The notes beneath the pieces were generated by a model. The model had not been told where the DNA came from and did not search any database. It worked only from the letters and a program-made list of their open reading frames with translations. The translations under genes and the position numbers were made by a program. Of a DNA stretch of 55,255 nucleotides, positions 53,794-55,255 are shown one piece after another. Position 1 is the first letter of the stretch. Every line of letters begins with the position of its first letter. Source of the stretch: Candidatus Hydrogenedentota bacterium (GTDB lineage Bacteria > Hydrogenedentota > Hydrogenedentia > Hydrogenedentales > CAILVY01); the NCBI GenBank assembly GCA_903837785.1, contig CAILVY010000211.1, forward strand, positions 1 to 55,255, read 5' to 3'.

Positions 53794-54606
53794 TCACTGG
53801 GGCTTGGCTTCGACCTTGATCTGGCCGGCGCCCGCGGCACCGGCAGCGCCTGGCTGCTTGTCGAGTTCGACTTGCTGCTGGGCTTCCGGCGGATTGATGT
53901 CGAGCAGTTCGACGTCGAAGATCAGGACGGAGTTCGCGGGGATCGTGCGCTGTTCGGCGGAGCCGTAGGCCAGACCGGCCGGAATGAACAACTGCCACTT
54001 CGCGCCCTTCTTCATGAGCTGCAGGGCTTCGGTCCAGCCCTTGATGACCTGGCCGACGCCGAACGTGGCGGGTTCGCCGCGCTTGTAGGAGCTGTCAAAC
54101 TCGGTCCCGTCAATAAGATGACCGGCGTAGTTGACCTTCACCTTGTCCGTGGCGGCCGGGCTCGCGCCGTCGCCCTCGGTGATGACTTTGTATTGCAGGC
54201 CGCTGGGCAGGACTTTCACGCCCTCTTTCGTCTTGTTGGCTTCCATGAAAGCCTCGCCCTCTTTGAGGGTCTTCTCGCCGCGTTCCTTCTGCGCCTTCTG
54301 CGCGAAAGTCTTGACCGCTTCCGAGATTTCTTTTTCGCCGACCGCGGGTTCACGGTTGGCCAGGATATCGTCCACGCCCTGCATGAACAGTTCTTTGTTG
54401 GGTTCGAGGGAGAGGCGCTTGAGGAACTGGCCAAGCTGGACACCGAGGCCGTAGCTCACCTTGTCCACGTCGGTCTCTACTTTCGCGGTGCTCTTCTCTT
54501 TGGCAGGCTGCGCTGCGGCATCCCCGGCCGGGGGATTCTGCGCCATCGCGGGCGCCGCCAAAAGCGCCAATGCGATCAGCGCGGTCCAGAACATTGCCTT
54601 CTTCAT
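53794..54606 (-). CDS. Periplasmic FKBP-type peptidyl-prolyl isomerase
   Basis: The 270-residue protein has a signal peptide (cleaved after AMA, residue 22), an FKBP N-terminal helical dimerisation domain (residues 42-120, DKVSYGLGVQLGQFLKR) and a C-terminal FKBP domain: VKVNYAGHLIDGTEFDSSYKRGEPATFGVGQVIKGWTEAL, then AGLAYG and VLIFDVELLDI. This is the FkpA/Mip layout. It folds proteins in the periplasm by turning proline bonds. A Gly/Ala-rich tail ends the chain. AAAGGAAACC precedes the ATG. Confidence 0.93.
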   Translation of the reverse strand: MKKAMFWTALIALALLAAPAMAQNPPAGDAAAQPAKEKSTAKVETDVDKVSYGLGVQLGQFLKRLSLEPNKELFMQGVDDILANREPAVGEKEISEAVKTFAQKAQKERGEKTLKEGEAFMEANKTKEGVKVLPSGLQYKVITEGDGASPAATDKVKVNYAGHLIDGTEFDSSYKRGEPATFGVGQVIKGWTEALQLMKKGAKWQLFIPAGLAYGSAEQRTIPANSVLIFDVELLDINPPEAQQQVELDKQPGAAGAAGAGQIKVEAKPQ

Positions 54607-54889
54607 GTACGGTTTCCTTTTGTTGGTTCATCGTCGGTCAGCGCGTGGCTCGTGCCACAACAGCCAATCAGCATAGCGATTGAAACGGGCAGGGCGCAAG
54701 TTTTCCAGGCCCGTTCTCCAGGCCGGCAACCAACAGCCCGTGCGGCAGGGACAGGGCACACCGGCATCAAGGCCGTGTCTACGGCGCGCCGGACGGAGGG
54801 CAGGCAGTACCTCAGCAGCGGCGCAGAACTCGTTCTTGCGTCCGGAACTGTAGGCGCGGAATGGTCCTGTGCCCTCCGGAAACGCAGGA

Positions 54890-55255
54890 TCATCGTGCGC
54901 CCGCGCAAAACCCGTCTTCGCCCTCGGCGCACGCGTGATACCCGTCCATCGTGTAGAGCTGGATCGCGCGGAGCAGCTCCGTGAGGTTGATCTGCCAGTC
55001 TTGCGGGGCGAAGTCCGCGCTGTGCGGTGTACATGTCTGAACCCCCGCGCCGGGCGTATAGCCGTCTTCGGTGCCCGCCTCGCAATGGAACGGCCCGCCG
55101 TTGTAGAACTGGATGACCCGCAGGAGTTCGCCCAGGCCGATCCGCCCATCGCCGTCGTAGTCCGCGCTATGGCTCCCCGAACACGTCAAATCAATGCTCC
55201 CCTCCTGCACCTCGATCGCCCCGATGTCCACCGCGCCGTTCCGAACCCGCGGACA
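54890..55255 (-). CDS. C-terminal end of a secreted beta-helix protein with dockerin-like repeats (partial)
   Basis: The frame is open to the window edge; 121 residues are visible. The first visible residues, GAVDIGAIEV, carry the end-of-beta-helix mark (VDIGAxE) seen in polymorphic and choice-of-anchor-Q proteins. Two repeats of about 45 residues follow. The first has a full EF-hand/dockerin-like loop (DYDGDGRIGLGELLRVIQFYN), and the second is partly worn (DFAPQDWQINLTELLRAIQLY). Each is followed by a Cys/His-rich Glu-Asp-Gly segment (HCEAGTEDGY, HACAEGEDGF). Calcium binding and attachment to another protein are likely by analogy with dockerins. The rest of the protein lies upstream. Confidence 0.8.
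   Translation of the reverse strand, partial: CPRVRNGAVDIGAIEVQEGSIDLTCSGSHSADYDGDGRIGLGELLRVIQFYNGGPFHCEAGTEDGYTPGAGVQTCTPHSADFAPQDWQINLTELLRAIQLYTMDGYHACAEGEDGFCAGAR

Noticed and set aside
52651..54984. A 777-codon plus-strand frame opposite the SDR and FKBP genes
   Set aside because: It is antisense to two genes with full catalytic motifs and shows no domain of its own.

Overview
This 55 kb window is high-GC bacterial DNA with about 50 genes and no rRNA, tRNA, CRISPR array, insertion sequence or phage module that I can recognise. The gene set suggests a free-living, polysaccharide-degrading heterotroph outside Proteobacteria and Firmicutes. The signs are secreted sugar-active enzymes, a DUF1559-type pseudopilin, a Tat-exported Gfo/Idh/MocA oxidoreductase, neutral-ceramidase-like and DUF1080 proteins, and a secreted protein with C-terminal EF-hand/dockerin-like repeats of the ELLRVIQFYN type. 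I associate this combination with Hydrogenedentota or PVC-type lineages. That placement is inference; no marker gene settles it.

Layout. 1-2619: the end of an NtrC-type activator, tatA, and an operon of a membrane protein, a winged-helix regulator and a proline-rich membrane-anchored protein. 2700-6872: amino-acid permease, Tat-exported oxidoreductase, DJ-1 protein and a small unknown. 6929-7218: a cluster of extremely GC-rich palindromic repeats. 7234-13108: a glycan module (heparinase II/III-like lyase, O-antigen-ligase/TPR fusion, TPR protein, small lipoprotein). 13119-16386: ceramidase-like protein, parallel beta-helix protein, NikR. 16480-16745: gene-free but highly structured, ending in an intrinsic terminator, so a candidate non-coding RNA. 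16795-23467: lexA, a LysR regulator, and divergent purM-purL-purQ. 23474-31620: AAC(3)-family acetyltransferase, chemoreceptor with a long structured leader, DUF1015 protein, large glucosidase-like GH63 protein, cyclic-nucleotide-binding protein. 31704-33629: a porin behind a near-consensus sigma-54 promoter, with a 44-codon ORF downstream. 34273-37869: a sulfur-amino-acid cluster (NifX-like protein, cysK, cystathionine gamma-synthase/lyase, IscR-like Rrf2 regulator). 37935-55255: DUF1080 lipoprotein, GntR regulator, HxHHY membrane protein, multi-PAS histidine kinase, cyclase, TPR protein, sialate-esterase-like protein, pdxJ, second O-antigen ligase, pseudopilin pair, metallophosphoesterase, SDR, FKBP isomerase and the end of a beta-helix/dockerin-like secreted protein.

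The parts that hang together best are: purine synthesis facing a LysR regulator across a perfect 19-bp palindrome; cysteine/methionine genes with a Cys-ligated Rrf2 regulator and a GAGTAWAC motif at three promoters; the heparinase/O-ligase/TPR/lipoprotein run; and lexA with a CTGAA-N6-TTCAG operator in its own promoter. Promoters, hairpins and motifs were found by eye and are candidates. The long antisense ORFs opposite most genes are treated as high-GC shadows.
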